Assembly: GCA_021820525.1 (NCBI GenBank)
Contig: JAKADM010000002.1
Span: 186,001 to 250,000, forward strand
DNA: 64,000 bases
Direction of reading: 5' to 3'
Source: Thermoplasmata archaeon
Lineage (GTDB): Archaea; Thermoplasmatota; Thermoplasmata; Thermoplasmatales; Thermoplasmataceae
This document shows positions 11,101-20,800 of the stretch, piece by piece. A program made the translations under genes and the position numbers. The first letter of the stretch is position 1, and the number at the start of each line of letters is the position of its first letter. The notes under the pieces were generated by a model. The model saw nothing but the letters and a program-made list of their open reading frames with translations, had not been told where the DNA came from and made no database searches.

Positions 11101-11233
11101 TATTAGCACTACTGTTGCTGTTCACAGCAAGCCCGGCTGAGTTCTGCACTATTGCAAATGCGGTTCCCAGCATGAGAAAGCTAAGAAACAGAGCTATTAA
11201 CATCTTCTTTTTGTTCATTGACGCTATATTCAA
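8174..11233 (-). CDS. extracellular solute-binding protein, family 5 (peptide-binding), C-terminal membrane anchor
   Basis: Signal-like N-terminus; FRQALSYSVPYNYINQVILDGLGYPSSSPINPG motif of SBP_bac_5; Ig-like C-terminal domains; terminal TM plus KKNNKK tail. Confidence 0.88.
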   Translation of the reverse strand: MNIASMNKKKMLIALFLSFLMLGTAFAIVQNSAGLAVNSNSSANILKAQPNSLHLKVHALAQSASGSTGTPWLYPVDNATTEPHYTGGTFKIGQIGNAGSMSPFDETTYCDAFVDCQIWGATALFETLPNGTNVPWMASGYNVTQQNGSAYNIVTNSYENYSYVYTINIRPYVRWTDWNKTDNNDTYTFSNYTEFCYGGAPVNHTFKSYKPTVMRTYYLQSADVVLNYRIKAYFGDFPNVVSVVPDGNLSVKFFVTQKTLLFFTDVLACDILPYHIWVHHDYTTSGQGDFNWTNLSNPASPFKNTAIAGDGYCGWNLSWNPITGAVPGMVGAGAFMVTNNFGMPQGQIIPGQHETLYVNPYYFTQYTPASSGLRQFTPKIYEIYMPIYDSVSSEVAAFQKGQIDTMTLAPPPNFLPQLQSTPNSFIYKKLSSAYGYWELNTAIAPLNITAFRQALSYSVPYNYINQVILDGLGYPSSSPINPGNTLYFNASSPNYNFNMAKAKSLIESIPGMTYTSSGNLLYDGTQVTLTVQITTGAENPTGVAAVEKTFEYWNQLGIKTVLKQEAFTTLQSNVDNTILSYHKNNLFEIASEGESTALSDPILDCQAHLSPVVGIPDKSYLGPFTPMTVNGKLLNGSQVQQLFCNLINKSISTDSFSVASQVAKELQTLIVEQDPVISTGYATDLIPLSEQFSNYSTTYSAATYLYWFWEYTTIYKNTSVSQVVDKYHLNVTETLNYGNTFNGDRYGNVTFTVMNGTSPAAGVTLYVGSSSTYGGVVNITPNEITTNANGQAVWEFKVVSYIGSLLTGTNQTTGATFYVHNETVQIVVAASQPHATETGTATGNVTIDVVNGTILQANYKVQNLDYNNTSVNGLNYVKSGQLVFEVTYGGNAYAGATVMLEKSSFDGITVSTTSEKTNSSGMAVFNFTVDSNLASYTLIGSLMNTTLTAMIYSNNNTINNYTIQPMFSLAKPAVTPTKAPTAVTSNNDIYYIIAAIVVIIAVAGAVIYMVNNKKNNKKA

Positions 11234-11463
11234 ATTATAGTATATAAGTGTTTATGACAGGAAGGTAATTATATGTATGTTATAATTTATTATTATAAAG
11301 GCTAAATCACCGCAAAATAACTGATTTTTGAATTTATTGGATTTTCTCATTTGTGTGATAGATATTGTTATGCCATAGGCGATAACTTACAATAGTTAAA
11401 AAATAAGATGGGAAAAGCATCAAATTGTGAGGATAAAATGGTTTATTTTGCAATCCGTAACAG

Positions 11464-11718
11464 TTATCCTGTAAGGCCAAGCACAATTGCAAGTTTTTTC
11501 AGTAAAAATATGATTACCTGCATAATTAATGTCACAATGGAAAACACATAGGCCACATATGCCATCGAACCCTCCCACTGAATAGCTGAACCGAATGCCG
11601 TTAATTCCTTGGTTGTTATGGAATTGTAAATATCAGTATATGTTAGATAGAGCAGGAGGCTGATAATGGCATTTAAGATCAGACCAAAATAGGTTTTATT
11701 AATTTTAACATTGACCAT
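11464..11718 (-). CDS. small two-TM membrane protein
   Basis: 84 aa ORF with 2 hydrophobic segments; no overlapping competitor ORF. Confidence 0.5.
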   Translation of the reverse strand: MVNVKINKTYFGLILNAIISLLLYLTYTDIYNSITTKELTAFGSAIQWEGSMAYVAYVFSIVTLIMQVIIFLLKKLAIVLGLTG

Positions 11719-11843
11719 TCTTTATGCTAAATCAAATTTCTTTAATAATTCTTTCTAAGCTATATCTTCATTCTATTTTCTAAAAGCGGTAAGGACAATT
11801 TAAGTATGAAAAGGTTGTTAAACCACAATTCATTAATGCTTTT

Positions 11844-13514
11844 ATGGTTACTGAAAGAATTATAAGAGCCCCAAGAGGAAAGCAGCTCAATGCCAGAGGC
11901 TGGCAGCAGGAGGCTGCACTCAGGCTATTGATGAACAATCTTGACCCTGAAGTGGCAAAGGACCCACAGAATCTCATTGTTTATGGGGGAAAAGGAAAGG
12001 CTGCAAGATCGTGGAAAGATTTTGATGAAATTGTTGCAATGTTAAAGGAACTTTATTCAGATGAAACACTTCTGATTCAGTCCGGAAAGCCTGTGGGTGC
12101 GTTTAAAACTACAAAGTTTTCACCCAGGGTTCTCATAGTAAATGCCCAGATAGTGCCAAGATGGGCAACAGATGATATTTTCTGGGATCTGGAAAAGAGA
12201 GGACTGACAATGTTTGGACAGATGACTGCAGGCAGCTGGATATATATAGGCTCACAGGGAGTTCTGCAGGGAACTTATGAAACACTGTTTGCACTGGCAA
12301 GGAAAGAGTTCAATCAGCCTGATCTAAGGGGAAAATGGGTTCTCACAGCAGGACTTGGAGAGATGGGTGGAGCACAGCCCCTTGCAATTACAATGAATAA
12401 TGGTGTTGGAATTGTAATCGATGTGGATCAGGAGAAGATAGACAGAAGGTTGAAGGGAAAATACCTTGATATGCAGGCATCCAACATTGATGAGGCACTT
12501 AAGATCAAGGATGATTATATCATAGATGGAAAATCTGTTTCCATTGGAGTCCTGGGAAATGCGGCCACCATTTATGAATACCTTGCAAACAAAGGCATAG
12601 TTCCTGACGTTGTCACAGATCAAACTGCAGCCCATGATCTCAATCTTGGCTACATACCTGAGGGTTATAATATTGAGAGTGCAGCGGAGTTCAGGGAAAG
12701 GGACCCTGAGAAATACCTTTCAGAGGTCAGGAAAAGCATTGTGAAGGAGGTCAGAGCAATCCTTAAGTTCAAGGAAATGGGATCAAAGGTCTTTGATTAT
12801 GGAAACAATCTGAGAACAAGGGCAAAGGAAGCAGGTGAGGAAAGGGCATTTGAGATAAGTGGCTATGTTCCAGCCTATATAAGAGATCTTTTTGCAGTCG
12901 GCTCAGGTCCATTCAGGTGGGTAGCCCTCTCCGGTGAACCGGACGATATTTTCAAAATTGATGATGCAATCAAATATCATCTTGGTTACAATGAGCATTT
13001 GGTCCAGTGGATCAATCTGGCTAAGGAGAAGGTAAAATTCCAGGGCCTTCCCGCAAGGATATGCTACGCCGCCTATGGTGAGAGGGAGAAGATAGGCCAG
13101 ATCATAAACGATCTTGTACACGATGGAGAGGTCTCCGCACCTGTGGCCATAGGCAGGGATCATCATGATACGGGCTCAGTTGCATCTCCATTCAGAGAAA
13201 CCGAAGGAATGAAGGATGGAAGCGATGCAATTGCAGACTGGCCCATATTGAATGCTCTTCTGAATGTGGCCTCTGGTGCAACATGGGTCTCTGTACACCA
13301 TGGTGGAGGAACCGGAATCGGGAATGCCATACATGCAGGATTTGTCCTGGTTGTTGACGGAACCTCAGAGGCTGCAGAAAAAGTCAAAATGGTCCTGAAT
13401 GCCGATCCCGGAATAGGTGTGATAAGGCACGCGGATGCAGGATACGAATCATCAAAGGAACTTATAGGAAAGGGTGTAAAGTTCAAAACTCCTTACTACG
13501 GTGAGGAGGTATGA
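11844..13514 (+). CDS. hutU: urocanate hydratase
   Basis: [62 protein letters not shown], and [16 protein letters not shown]; diagnostic for urocanase. Confidence 0.96.
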   Translation: MVTERIIRAPRGKQLNARGWQQEAALRLLMNNLDPEVAKDPQNLIVYGGKGKAARSWKDFDEIVAMLKELYSDETLLIQSGKPVGAFKTTKFSPRVLIVNAQIVPRWATDDIFWDLEKRGLTMFGQMTAGSWIYIGSQGVLQGTYETLFALARKEFNQPDLRGKWVLTAGLGEMGGAQPLAITMNNGVGIVIDVDQEKIDRRLKGKYLDMQASNIDEALKIKDDYIIDGKSVSIGVLGNAATIYEYLANKGIVPDVVTDQTAAHDLNLGYIPEGYNIESAAEFRERDPEKYLSEVRKSIVKEVRAILKFKEMGSKVFDYGNNLRTRAKEAGEERAFEISGYVPAYIRDLFAVGSGPFRWVALSGEPDDIFKIDDAIKYHLGYNEHLVQWINLAKEKVKFQGLPARICYAAYGEREKIGQIINDLVHDGEVSAPVAIGRDHHDTGSVASPFRETEGMKDGSDAIADWPILNALLNVASGATWVSVHHGGGTGIGNAIHAGFVLVVDGTSEAAEKVKMVLNADPGIGVIRHADAGYESSKELIGKGVKFKTPYYGEEV

Positions 13515-13558
13515 ACTAATTTTTTTAATAACTGTTAAAAAAATCCTGAACCTATATA

Positions 13559-14686
13559 GTGAACAATTTTAAACCTGTTTATCCATTACAGGTTATGGGA
13601 GTTAAAGGAGTATTGATGGCTGGTGGAAAGGGCACAAGACTCAGGCCAATAACTTATGCCATACCCAAGCCCCTTGTTCCAATAGCGGGATTGCCATGTA
13701 TTGAATATTCACTGAGATCTTTTCATGATGCAAAAATTGATGATGTAATTATAACAACAGGATATAAGTTTGAATCTCTGATCAATGGAATAATTAAGCA
13801 GGAAAGAAAGGGCAATCAGAAAGTGTTATTTTCTGTTGAAAGGGAACCTGCAGGAACCGCAGGAAGCGTGAAGATTATAGAGAATTTCCTTGATGACACA
13901 TTTGTTGTGGGAAGTGGAGATGTTCTGGCAGATTTCGATATAAATGAGGCCTTGAAGGTTCATAAAAAGAGCGGAAAGATCGCAACGATTATCCTCACTG
14001 AAGTGGAAGACCCGACCCAGTTTGGTATAGTTGAAATTTCTGATGGACTGGTAAAAAGATTTCTTGAAAAGCCATCCAGGGATGAGATCTTTTCAAACAA
14101 GGTAAATTCTGGCATTTATATTCTGGAGCCTGAAGTATTGAAGCATGTACCTGAAGGGGTGCCCTACGATTTTGGAAAGGAGCTTTTTCCTAAACTTTTA
14201 AAAGAAGGCGTGGAGATCAATACCTATTCTGGCAACGGAACGTGGCTGGATACGGGAAGACCAAGGGAACTTATTCTTGCCAATCAGCTCATCGTTTCAA
14301 AATATGGAAGGGAGATAAATCAGAACTGCATTAATGGAAAAATAATAATGAAAGAAGAGCCCATCGGAAAAAACTTCAGTGTTGAGGGCAGCAGTTACAT
14401 TGGTGAAAATATAAAGATCGGGGATAAGACAGTTGTGAAGAATTCAACATTATATGACAATGTAACCCTTTATGATGATGTGGTCATTGAAGATTCCATA
14501 ATCTTTGATGGATGTGTCATTGGTAATGGTAGCAGGATCACAAGATCGGTGGTTATGAAAAATACAATTATTGGGGAGAAATGCATTGTGTCAAGCAGTG
14601 CCCTTTCCTCCAATTTAAATCTTCAAAATGGATCAAGAATATACGACGTGAGCCTGTCATCTGAAAATACAAATGGATATGACTGA
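13559..14686 (+). CDS. sugar-phosphate nucleotidyltransferase (mannose-1-P/glucose-1-P type) with C-terminal left-handed beta-helix
   Basis: GVKGVLMAGGKGTRLRPITYAIPKPLVPIAG motif; hexapeptide repeats in the C-terminus; the true start may be the internal Met of MGVKGVLMAGG. Confidence 0.88.
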   Translation: MNNFKPVYPLQVMGVKGVLMAGGKGTRLRPITYAIPKPLVPIAGLPCIEYSLRSFHDAKIDDVIITTGYKFESLINGIIKQERKGNQKVLFSVEREPAGTAGSVKIIENFLDDTFVVGSGDVLADFDINEALKVHKKSGKIATIILTEVEDPTQFGIVEISDGLVKRFLEKPSRDEIFSNKVNSGIYILEPEVLKHVPEGVPYDFGKELFPKLLKEGVEINTYSGNGTWLDTGRPRELILANQLIVSKYGREINQNCINGKIIMKEEPIGKNFSVEGSSYIGENIKIGDKTVVKNSTLYDNVTLYDDVVIEDSIIFDGCVIGNGSRITRSVVMKNTIIGEKCIVSSSALSSNLNLQNGSRIYDVSLSSENTNGYD

Positions 14687-14748
14687 TATTAAATTTTTAA
14701 AAATACCATTCAACAATTTTTAAATTATATGATATGGAAATCTTATAT

Positions 14749-15636
14749 TTAGAGAAATCCAGCTTTCTGGAGAATTAAAAGATCCTCAGTTGTGAGCTGT
14801 TCGCCATTCTTAAATTTCTCAAAGAGGTCGTTTGCCTTATCCTGCAATTCCCCCTCTCTCTCCTTCTTCCTGGTTGCTCTTGTCTTTGCCCTGACTCCAC
14901 CAAGCATCTTTTCTATATCTCTCAATTCATTTTTGGCCTTTATGAACTCTTCGTGCTCTTTCTCTGATTCCTTATTATATTTGATGAACAGTTCGTGGAA
15001 CTCGTCTGCCTTCTTTCTGGTTTCGTCAAGCTCCTGAAGGCCCTTGTTAATCTCTTCTCCAATGGCATTTATCTGTGCAGATATCTGATCAATCTCCTTC
15101 TTTAGCTGATCAACAACCTTTTTCTTCTCATTGACCTTTGAGGAAATTTCTCTTACAGATTCGCTCTCCTTCATTTCACTTTCCATTCTTTCCTTAGATC
15201 TTCTTATTTCATTTGTAAGTTTCCTTATGTCGAGAACAATTTTTTGCTCCTCTTTCTTTTCCAGGGGCTGGGTCTGCTGAACTTTCTCGAGCCTCTGAAG
15301 TTCCCTTTCTTTCCTCTTTAACTCGGCAGGATCTATACCGGTAGACTTGAAATTCTCTCTATTTTTCCTGAGCTCCTTTCTGAGTTCTGAAAATTCCCTG
15401 TAATGGGCCTCCTTTTCATCCCTCATCTTCTGGATTTGCTCAATAAGATGCCCTTTCTCATCTATCTTTTTCATAACAGCTTCTCGCATGCTCTTGGATT
15501 TCTGGTTAAGCTTATCTCTTTCTTCAGCGTAATAATGGCTCTCCTGGGAAAGTTCATCACGCTTTTTTATATGCTCTTCTACCAGATTTCGCAAAAGCTC
15601 TCTTTTTTGTTCAAGGTCAGGAAGAACGTCACTCAT
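14749..15636 (-). CDS. long coiled-coil protein (COG1340-like)
   Basis: 295 aa, almost entirely heptad-rich charged helix; typical archaeal coiled-coil family architecture. Confidence 0.7.
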   Translation of the reverse strand: MSDVLPDLEQKRELLRNLVEEHIKKRDELSQESHYYAEERDKLNQKSKSMREAVMKKIDEKGHLIEQIQKMRDEKEAHYREFSELRKELRKNRENFKSTGIDPAELKRKERELQRLEKVQQTQPLEKKEEQKIVLDIRKLTNEIRRSKERMESEMKESESVREISSKVNEKKKVVDQLKKEIDQISAQINAIGEEINKGLQELDETRKKADEFHELFIKYNKESEKEHEEFIKAKNELRDIEKMLGGVRAKTRATRKKEREGELQDKANDLFEKFKNGEQLTTEDLLILQKAGFL

Positions 15637-15767
15637 AATGATCAGTCATCGCAGTGATTATAACCCTTATTTTTCCTTATGATATATAACTTTCGTATTG
15701 ATTTCGCTGAATTAAAATTTTATTATTGGAAAATCTTCCCAAACACTGTTTTATAAAAAATTTACTT

Positions 15768-16418
15768 TTACTTTTTTGTGGCAAGAGCATTTTCTATATC
15801 AAGGTTGATTTTATCTACATATTCTTCAGGATTGGAGGAATTATAAAGGCTCCTCCCTATTATTATGTAGTCTGAACCATTCAAAATTGCAGAAACGGGA
15901 GATCCGCCCTGCACCCCTATTCCAGGTGAAAATATCTTCAAATTTCCCTTATTTCTTGAGGTTTCTCTCAGCATATCGATATTGTTTCCTCCCACAACTG
16001 CACCATAAATATTCCGTTCCCTTATATCATCCATTATTCTGGGGAAGTTTGGATTGAGATATTTTGATGCTCCGGGGTTGCTCATTGCTGCCACAACTAT
16101 TATTTTTATTTCTCCTGCATTTTCTATTAAAGAATCTATGGAATCCATGCCGGGAAATGCCTGAGCTATTACGGCAAAGGGCTTTTCATTCCTTATCTGC
16201 TCCATTATCAGTTTATCCGTGTTAGGAATGTCTGCAATTTTAAAGTCGCATATTACCCTGGATTCCTTTGACAGTTCAGAAATTATGCTCTTCCCGCAGG
16301 CCAGCACTGTGGGCCAGTTTATTTTTATGGCAAACACATTCTTTCTGATTCTTTCCCACAGGGCAATCAATGAATTTCTGTCTGTAACATCAAGGGAAGC
16401 CACTATTCTGCTTTTCAT
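15768..16418 (-). CDS. pyrF: orotidine 5'-phosphate decarboxylase
   Basis: VICDFKIADIPNT (DxKxxDIxNT), FSPGIGVQGG, and DYIIIGRSLY. Confidence 0.93.
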   Translation of the reverse strand: MKSRIVASLDVTDRNSLIALWERIRKNVFAIKINWPTVLACGKSIISELSKESRVICDFKIADIPNTDKLIMEQIRNEKPFAVIAQAFPGMDSIDSLIENAGEIKIIVVAAMSNPGASKYLNPNFPRIMDDIRERNIYGAVVGGNNIDMLRETSRNKGNLKIFSPGIGVQGGSPVSAILNGSDYIIIGRSLYNSSNPEEYVDKINLDIENALATKK

Positions 16419-16495
16419 TAAAACGCAGATTTTATGGGAGTTATTAATTATATCTGGAAAAGATTTTATGGATTAAATTAAAAAAATTATTTTGA

Positions 16496-17575
16496 TTACT
16501 GAATAAAATCTATGCCATCCTCATCATCACCAAAGATCTTTGAATTGGCCCTGTCCCCAGAGCCAATTATATAGGGGGAATCAACCCCGGTGAAAACAAA
16601 GAAAATCTTAATATTGCTGCCCATCTGTTCCTTATTTTCTATACCGGCAATTATTTCGCAATCCTCATCCATCATTTCGTGGATTTTCGTCAGAGCCCTG
16701 TCAAACTCCTTCATTTTTATGTCTCCACCGATTATCCTCATGAGGCATCCCTTTGCCTTTCTTATGTCAACTTCAATCAGAGGATTGCTGAGTGCCTTTT
16801 CTATTGCAAAATCTATTCTGTTTTCACCGCCTGCAGATTCTCCTATTGCTATATAAGCAGACTTTGATTTGGAAAGAACCTTCCTCAGGTCCTCAAAGTC
16901 AATATTTATGTGGCTTCTTTCATTAATCGTCTTTACAAGTCCGGTTATCTCCTCCATTATGAATCTGTTGGTTATTTCAAAAGACTTTTGCAGATTGTTT
17001 TCTGTCGAAAGGGATTTCAGTTTTTCGTTAGGTATGATTATGATCGTGTCAGAGTTTTCGGCGAGGTATGGAAGCCAGTTCTTTGCATTCATCATCTTGG
17101 CTTCACCCTCTTCCTTAAATGGAAGGGTAACAAATGAGAAAACCATGGCCTTGTTTTCCCTCGCAAGCCTTGCAACAACAGGTGCACTTCCCGTACCTGT
17201 TCCACCTCCCAGTGTTGCAACGAGAAATATTATGTCTGCATTGGATGTGGCTTTCTTCAGAAGCTCCTGTGTGTCCATTGCAGCCTCCTTCCCTTTTTCC
17301 GGATCATTTCCTGCCCCATATCCTCTCGTTACCTTTTCACCTATGAGTATTTTTGCATGGGCGTCCGTCTCAGTCCTGAGATGGGATGCATCTGTGTTTA
17401 TGGCTATTATTCCGACACCCTCCAGTCCACTTCTCTTAAGGCTTGTTACGGTGTTTGAACCTCCACCACCACATCCTATGACTCTTATCTTAATTCTTGC
17501 CTGTTCGGCCATTAATTCCACTTCACTATCTTCCATTGCTGTTTCCAAGTTAGACACCTGTATGACAATTGTCAT
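16496..17575 (-). CDS. ftsZ: cell division GTPase FtsZ
   Basis: GCGGGGSNTV, tubulin signature GGGTGTGSAPVVA, and T7-loop-like region INIDFEDLRKVL. Confidence 0.96.
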   Translation of the reverse strand: MTIVIQVSNLETAMEDSEVELMAEQARIKIRVIGCGGGGSNTVTSLKRSGLEGVGIIAINTDASHLRTETDAHAKILIGEKVTRGYGAGNDPEKGKEAAMDTQELLKKATSNADIIFLVATLGGGTGTGSAPVVARLARENKAMVFSFVTLPFKEEGEAKMMNAKNWLPYLAENSDTIIIIPNEKLKSLSTENNLQKSFEITNRFIMEEITGLVKTINERSHINIDFEDLRKVLSKSKSAYIAIGESAGGENRIDFAIEKALSNPLIEVDIRKAKGCLMRIIGGDIKMKEFDRALTKIHEMMDEDCEIIAGIENKEQMGSNIKIFFVFTGVDSPYIIGSGDRANSKIFGDDEDGIDFIQ

Positions 17576-17697
17576 TGCAGTATTAAAATCTTGTGCTTAT
17601 AAGGTGATAGAATTAAAACATTATATAATAAAAAATCAATATATGATTAGTTTTTACTTAAAGATTTAAGTATTTCTTATTTCATATTCCATTTAAC

Positions 17698-18288
17698 ATG
17701 CTCAATCACACTTCCAGATCTATGATTGATGAAGACATTTCTTCCTTTTTTGAATTAATTATGGATCCGGAGGTTCTTTTTGCCAGTGAATATCGTGTAA
17801 AAAGTATAATTAAAATTTCGGACAACCTTTACACCGTTATTTTTCAATGGAAAAAAGGGCTCCAGTGGAAATTCGAAGTGAAATTCAGGCTAAGAAAATT
17901 GATGAACCAGATAATATATGAAAGCACAGAAGATTCAAGGAATTATATGAAACTCTCTTTTTATGTGGAAGGGAAAAGTGAAGGCAAAAGCGAAATCATA
18001 CTGGAAGGCCTTATGGATTCAGGTTTTATGTTGAGTAAGTTCGGACAGGGTGCATTTCAAAATTTCCTTGACGAATTATTAGCCTCAAGTTTATCAAAGG
18101 AGAGAATCAGGGGAGATGGAGCGAAGAAGGAAGAGGGAGAAAAAAATAACTACACGGGGACAGCCCAGTGTCCGCACTGTGCTTTTTTTGAACCCAAGAG
18201 GCTTTTTTGTTATTCTGAATTTAACGAGATCAAAAATATGGAGGAACCTCTCTGTAAAGGGGAGAAATTTAAACAGATAACCCAATGA
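17698..18288 (+). CDS. hypothetical protein with SRPBCC/DUF3211-like N-terminus and C-terminal four-Cys cluster
   Basis: 196 aa; C-terminal CPHCAFFEPKRLFCYSEFNEIKNMEEPLC; the SRPBCC resemblance is tentative. Confidence 0.6.
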   Translation: MLNHTSRSMIDEDISSFFELIMDPEVLFASEYRVKSIIKISDNLYTVIFQWKKGLQWKFEVKFRLRKLMNQIIYESTEDSRNYMKLSFYVEGKSEGKSEIILEGLMDSGFMLSKFGQGAFQNFLDELLASSLSKERIRGDGAKKEEGEKNNYTGTAQCPHCAFFEPKRLFCYSEFNEIKNMEEPLCKGEKFKQITQ

Positions 18289-18342
18289 TATGAATTCATT
18301 TTGTATTGTCAATATTAATTAGGCATTCATTGTTAAGGTATT

Positions 18343-18840
18343 ATGCTCAAAGATATGCTGATAGGAGAGAATGCCGTAAAGAGAGGCCATTTTGTTCTGA
18401 CATCGGGAAAGGAGTCAGAATATTATGCAGACATAAAGGATGCCTGCGCCAATCCTGAAATCTTAAAAGAAATAGTGCGGCAAATATCAGAAAAGGTAAA
18501 GGGTGAAGGGGTTGCAGGGGTTGAACTGGGTGCAGTTCCCATAGTCGTTTCAGTTGCATATTCACTGTCAATTCCCTATTTTATCATCAGAAAGGAGGCA
18601 AAGCATGGGATGAAAAAGTTAATCATTGGAAATCTCAGGGAAGGAATGAACGTGGATATCATAGAGGATGTTGTAACGACCGGAGGTTCGGTTTTGAGAG
18701 CAGTAAAACTTCTTAGAGAATCTGGCCTGAAGGTAAGCAGAGTCATAACGGTTATTGACAGGGAAGAGGGAGGAAAAGAACTTCTTGAAAAGGAGGGTGT
18801 TGATCTTATATCCCTTCTTAAAATAAAAGACATCCTTTAG
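18343..18840 (+). CDS. pyrE: orotate phosphoribosyltransferase
   Basis: GHFVLTSGKESEYYADIK and PRPP motif VDIIEDVVTTGGS. Confidence 0.95.
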   Translation: MLKDMLIGENAVKRGHFVLTSGKESEYYADIKDACANPEILKEIVRQISEKVKGEGVAGVELGAVPIVVSVAYSLSIPYFIIRKEAKHGMKKLIIGNLREGMNVDIIEDVVTTGGSVLRAVKLLRESGLKVSRVITVIDREEGGKELLEKEGVDLISLLKIKDIL

Positions 18841-19490
18841 GAAAGAACGTCGTCTATGCTGCCAATTTCAATGGCAGTTGTTTTTTCACCCACAAGAATG
18901 CCCTTTGTGTTTGCAATCAGGCTGGCACCTACCATGGGGCTCCCAAAATTTGCAGTTCCTGCACTCACTGGTACCTTGAATATATCCTTAATTATTTCCA
19001 TATCCTCGTCAGAGACCTCGGGATTAACAATCATTCCCTTGTTTGTTGCTATGCTCCCTGAGCCAACTGTGAGGAAAGATCCCATCCTTCCCTTGACTGT
19101 TTCAACTCCAAGGGCATCCTCTATAAGCTTAACATTTTTGTTGCTGAAATCTTCGTGGACCATTGCGCCGTGATCATTGGCAACAATATCATTTCCGACA
19201 GCATTTATTGTATCCTTCAGGAAAAGTACTCTCCTATCTCCAGGATCAAAATCCAGATCTCTTTTCCCGGCGTTTCCACCTATTATGATCCCATGGGAAT
19301 TCATAACAGAAAAGACACCATACATGCCCGATGGATCCATCCTGCTCTGGTGGACTTCAACGCCCAGAACTTCCCTTAATGCGCCCCTTGATTTATCGTC
19401 AAGGTTCACCGGGACTATGGCCATATCCTCCCATGCTCTGCAATAAAGTCCTATGAATTCACTTTCAAAAAAGGATATTTTTCTAATCAT
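18837..19490 (-). CDS. translation initiation factor 6 (aIF6)
   Basis: Pentein-type repeats (GSIATNKGMIVNPEVSDEDMEIIKDIF, ANFGSPMVGASLIANTKGILVG); syntenic with L31e/L39e. Confidence 0.94.
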   Translation of the reverse strand: MIRKISFFESEFIGLYCRAWEDMAIVPVNLDDKSRGALREVLGVEVHQSRMDPSGMYGVFSVMNSHGIIIGGNAGKRDLDFDPGDRRVLFLKDTINAVGNDIVANDHGAMVHEDFSNKNVKLIEDALGVETVKGRMGSFLTVGSGSIATNKGMIVNPEVSDEDMEIIKDIFKVPVSAGTANFGSPMVGASLIANTKGILVGEKTTAIEIGSIDDVLS

Positions 19491-19491
19491 T

Positions 19492-19761
19492 TTACGGCAT
19501 TAATACTTCGGTTTCACCGTTCTGGAGCTTTAAAACTTTGACCTGAATTGTTCCAGGGATGTGCGACTTTCCTCTTTTCCAGACTTCTTCATTTATTTTT
19601 CCGTCGATCCATACCTGTGAAATCTCTGTCTTTGTAAATCTGGACACATGTTCCCTTATTATTCTTATGGCCGTGTCTGCCCTTCTCTTTTTCGAGCTCC
19701 TTAGAGCCTTGTTCAGAGGTATGTTCATCAATATCTCATTGTTTACTTCATCATCTGCCAT
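19492..19761 (-). CDS. 50S ribosomal protein L31e
   Basis: MNIPLNKALRSSKKRRADTAIRIIREHVSRFTK...VWIDGKINEEVWKRG. Confidence 0.94.
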   Translation of the reverse strand: MADDEVNNEILMNIPLNKALRSSKKRRADTAIRIIREHVSRFTKTEISQVWIDGKINEEVWKRGKSHIPGTIQVKVLKLQNGETEVLMP

Positions 19762-19770
19762 TTAAATCAC

Positions 19771-19926
19771 CTAAAGTTTAAGGTTGTTTCTTCTCCAGTT
19801 CCTTCTGTTTGGGTTTTGGGAAACCTTCCGGTCTGTCCTCATTATGACCCAGCCAGGCACCCTTCTGTTTTGAACCGTTCTTTTCATCAATCTAATCTTT
19901 CTTCCTGTTTCCTTATTTCTGCTCAT
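19771..19926 (-). CDS. 50S ribosomal protein L39e (51 aa, absent from supplied ORF track)
   Basis: Manual translation [51 protein letters not shown]; classic L39e. Confidence 0.95.
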   Translation of the reverse strand: MSRNKETGRKIRLMKRTVQNRRVPGWVIMRTDRKVSQNPNRRNWRRNNLKL

Positions 19927-19928
19927 TT

Positions 19929-20282
19929 TCATCTCCTCTCTATATGTGTTTCTCTTTTGGTTTCTGTCATCCTTGACAGAATCTGCTTAATCTCCTGATC
20001 TGTAATTACCCTGTTTATTCTCCCCATTGTATAGAGCTGAACAAGCTGGTTTTCAACATTGTCAGCTATGTCTGGCCTTACAAGCCTCACATTGGCAAGC
20101 CTTTCTCTGGCCTCAGGATCAAGAATCTGCCTCAATATTTGAAGCTTCCTTGCCCTCTCCGCTTCCTGCTGGGCTCTGGCCTCCTCCTCTTCCATCTGGG
20201 AATCCGACTGAGATCTTTGAAGTTCCTCCATCTTTCTTCGTCTTATCTCCTCAAGTTCTCTGTCCCCATCCACAGGTACCAT
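19929..20282 (-). CDS. DNA-binding protein of the PDCD5/TFAR19 family
   Basis: [41 protein letters not shown]. Confidence 0.92.
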   Translation of the reverse strand: MVPVDGDRELEEIRRRKMEELQRSQSDSQMEEEEARAQQEAERARKLQILRQILDPEARERLANVRLVRPDIADNVENQLVQLYTMGRINRVITDQEIKQILSRMTETKRETHIERR

Positions 20283-20287
20283 CTCCC

Positions 20288-20740
20288 TTACAGATACTTT
20301 TTCAGTTCCGGGTTTTCTTCGGCCAGTTTTTCCATGATCTTTTTCGCAGCCTTATCAAGCATTGCCTGACCCTTTGGAGTTACTGATCTTCCCTTCTCTG
20401 TCTTCTTTATAAGCTGGAGTTCCTCAAGCTTATTGAACATGTGTCTAACTATTGACCTGCTACCTGCTGCAGGATGATAGGGCTTTGATCCCCCATCTTT
20501 CCTCCCGCCATATTCTTCACTAAGCCTCTGAATTCCGATGTTTCCTCTGACATACACCTTTCTCAGGGTTGATGCAAGCCTTCTATAATACCAGTCATTT
20601 TGTGTCCATCCCTTCTCCCTGTGGACACCTGATTTTGTATATAGAGTCCACTCTGGAACCTCTATATTTCCCATCTCCTGAAATTGCAGAGTAAGTTCGT
20701 TTACGAGCAGATCTGCAGGCACTTCCTTAACGTTTACCAT
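20288..20740 (-). CDS. 30S ribosomal protein S19e
   Basis: WTQNDWYYRRLASTLRKVYVRGNIGIQRLSEEYGGRKDGGSKPYHPAAGSRSIVRHMFNKLEE. Confidence 0.95.
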   Translation of the reverse strand: MVNVKEVPADLLVNELTLQFQEMGNIEVPEWTLYTKSGVHREKGWTQNDWYYRRLASTLRKVYVRGNIGIQRLSEEYGGRKDGGSKPYHPAAGSRSIVRHMFNKLEELQLIKKTEKGRSVTPKGQAMLDKAAKKIMEKLAEENPELKKYL

Positions 20741-20800
20741 TTAATACCACTCAGTCAGAGTGCATTTATATACCATTAATAAATTTTCCTTATTTTTCAA

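Noticed and set aside
16869-17669. 266-aa plus-strand ORF
   Set aside because: Fully antisense to ftsZ, low-complexity Ser/Val/Pro-rich composition typical of a shadow ORF.
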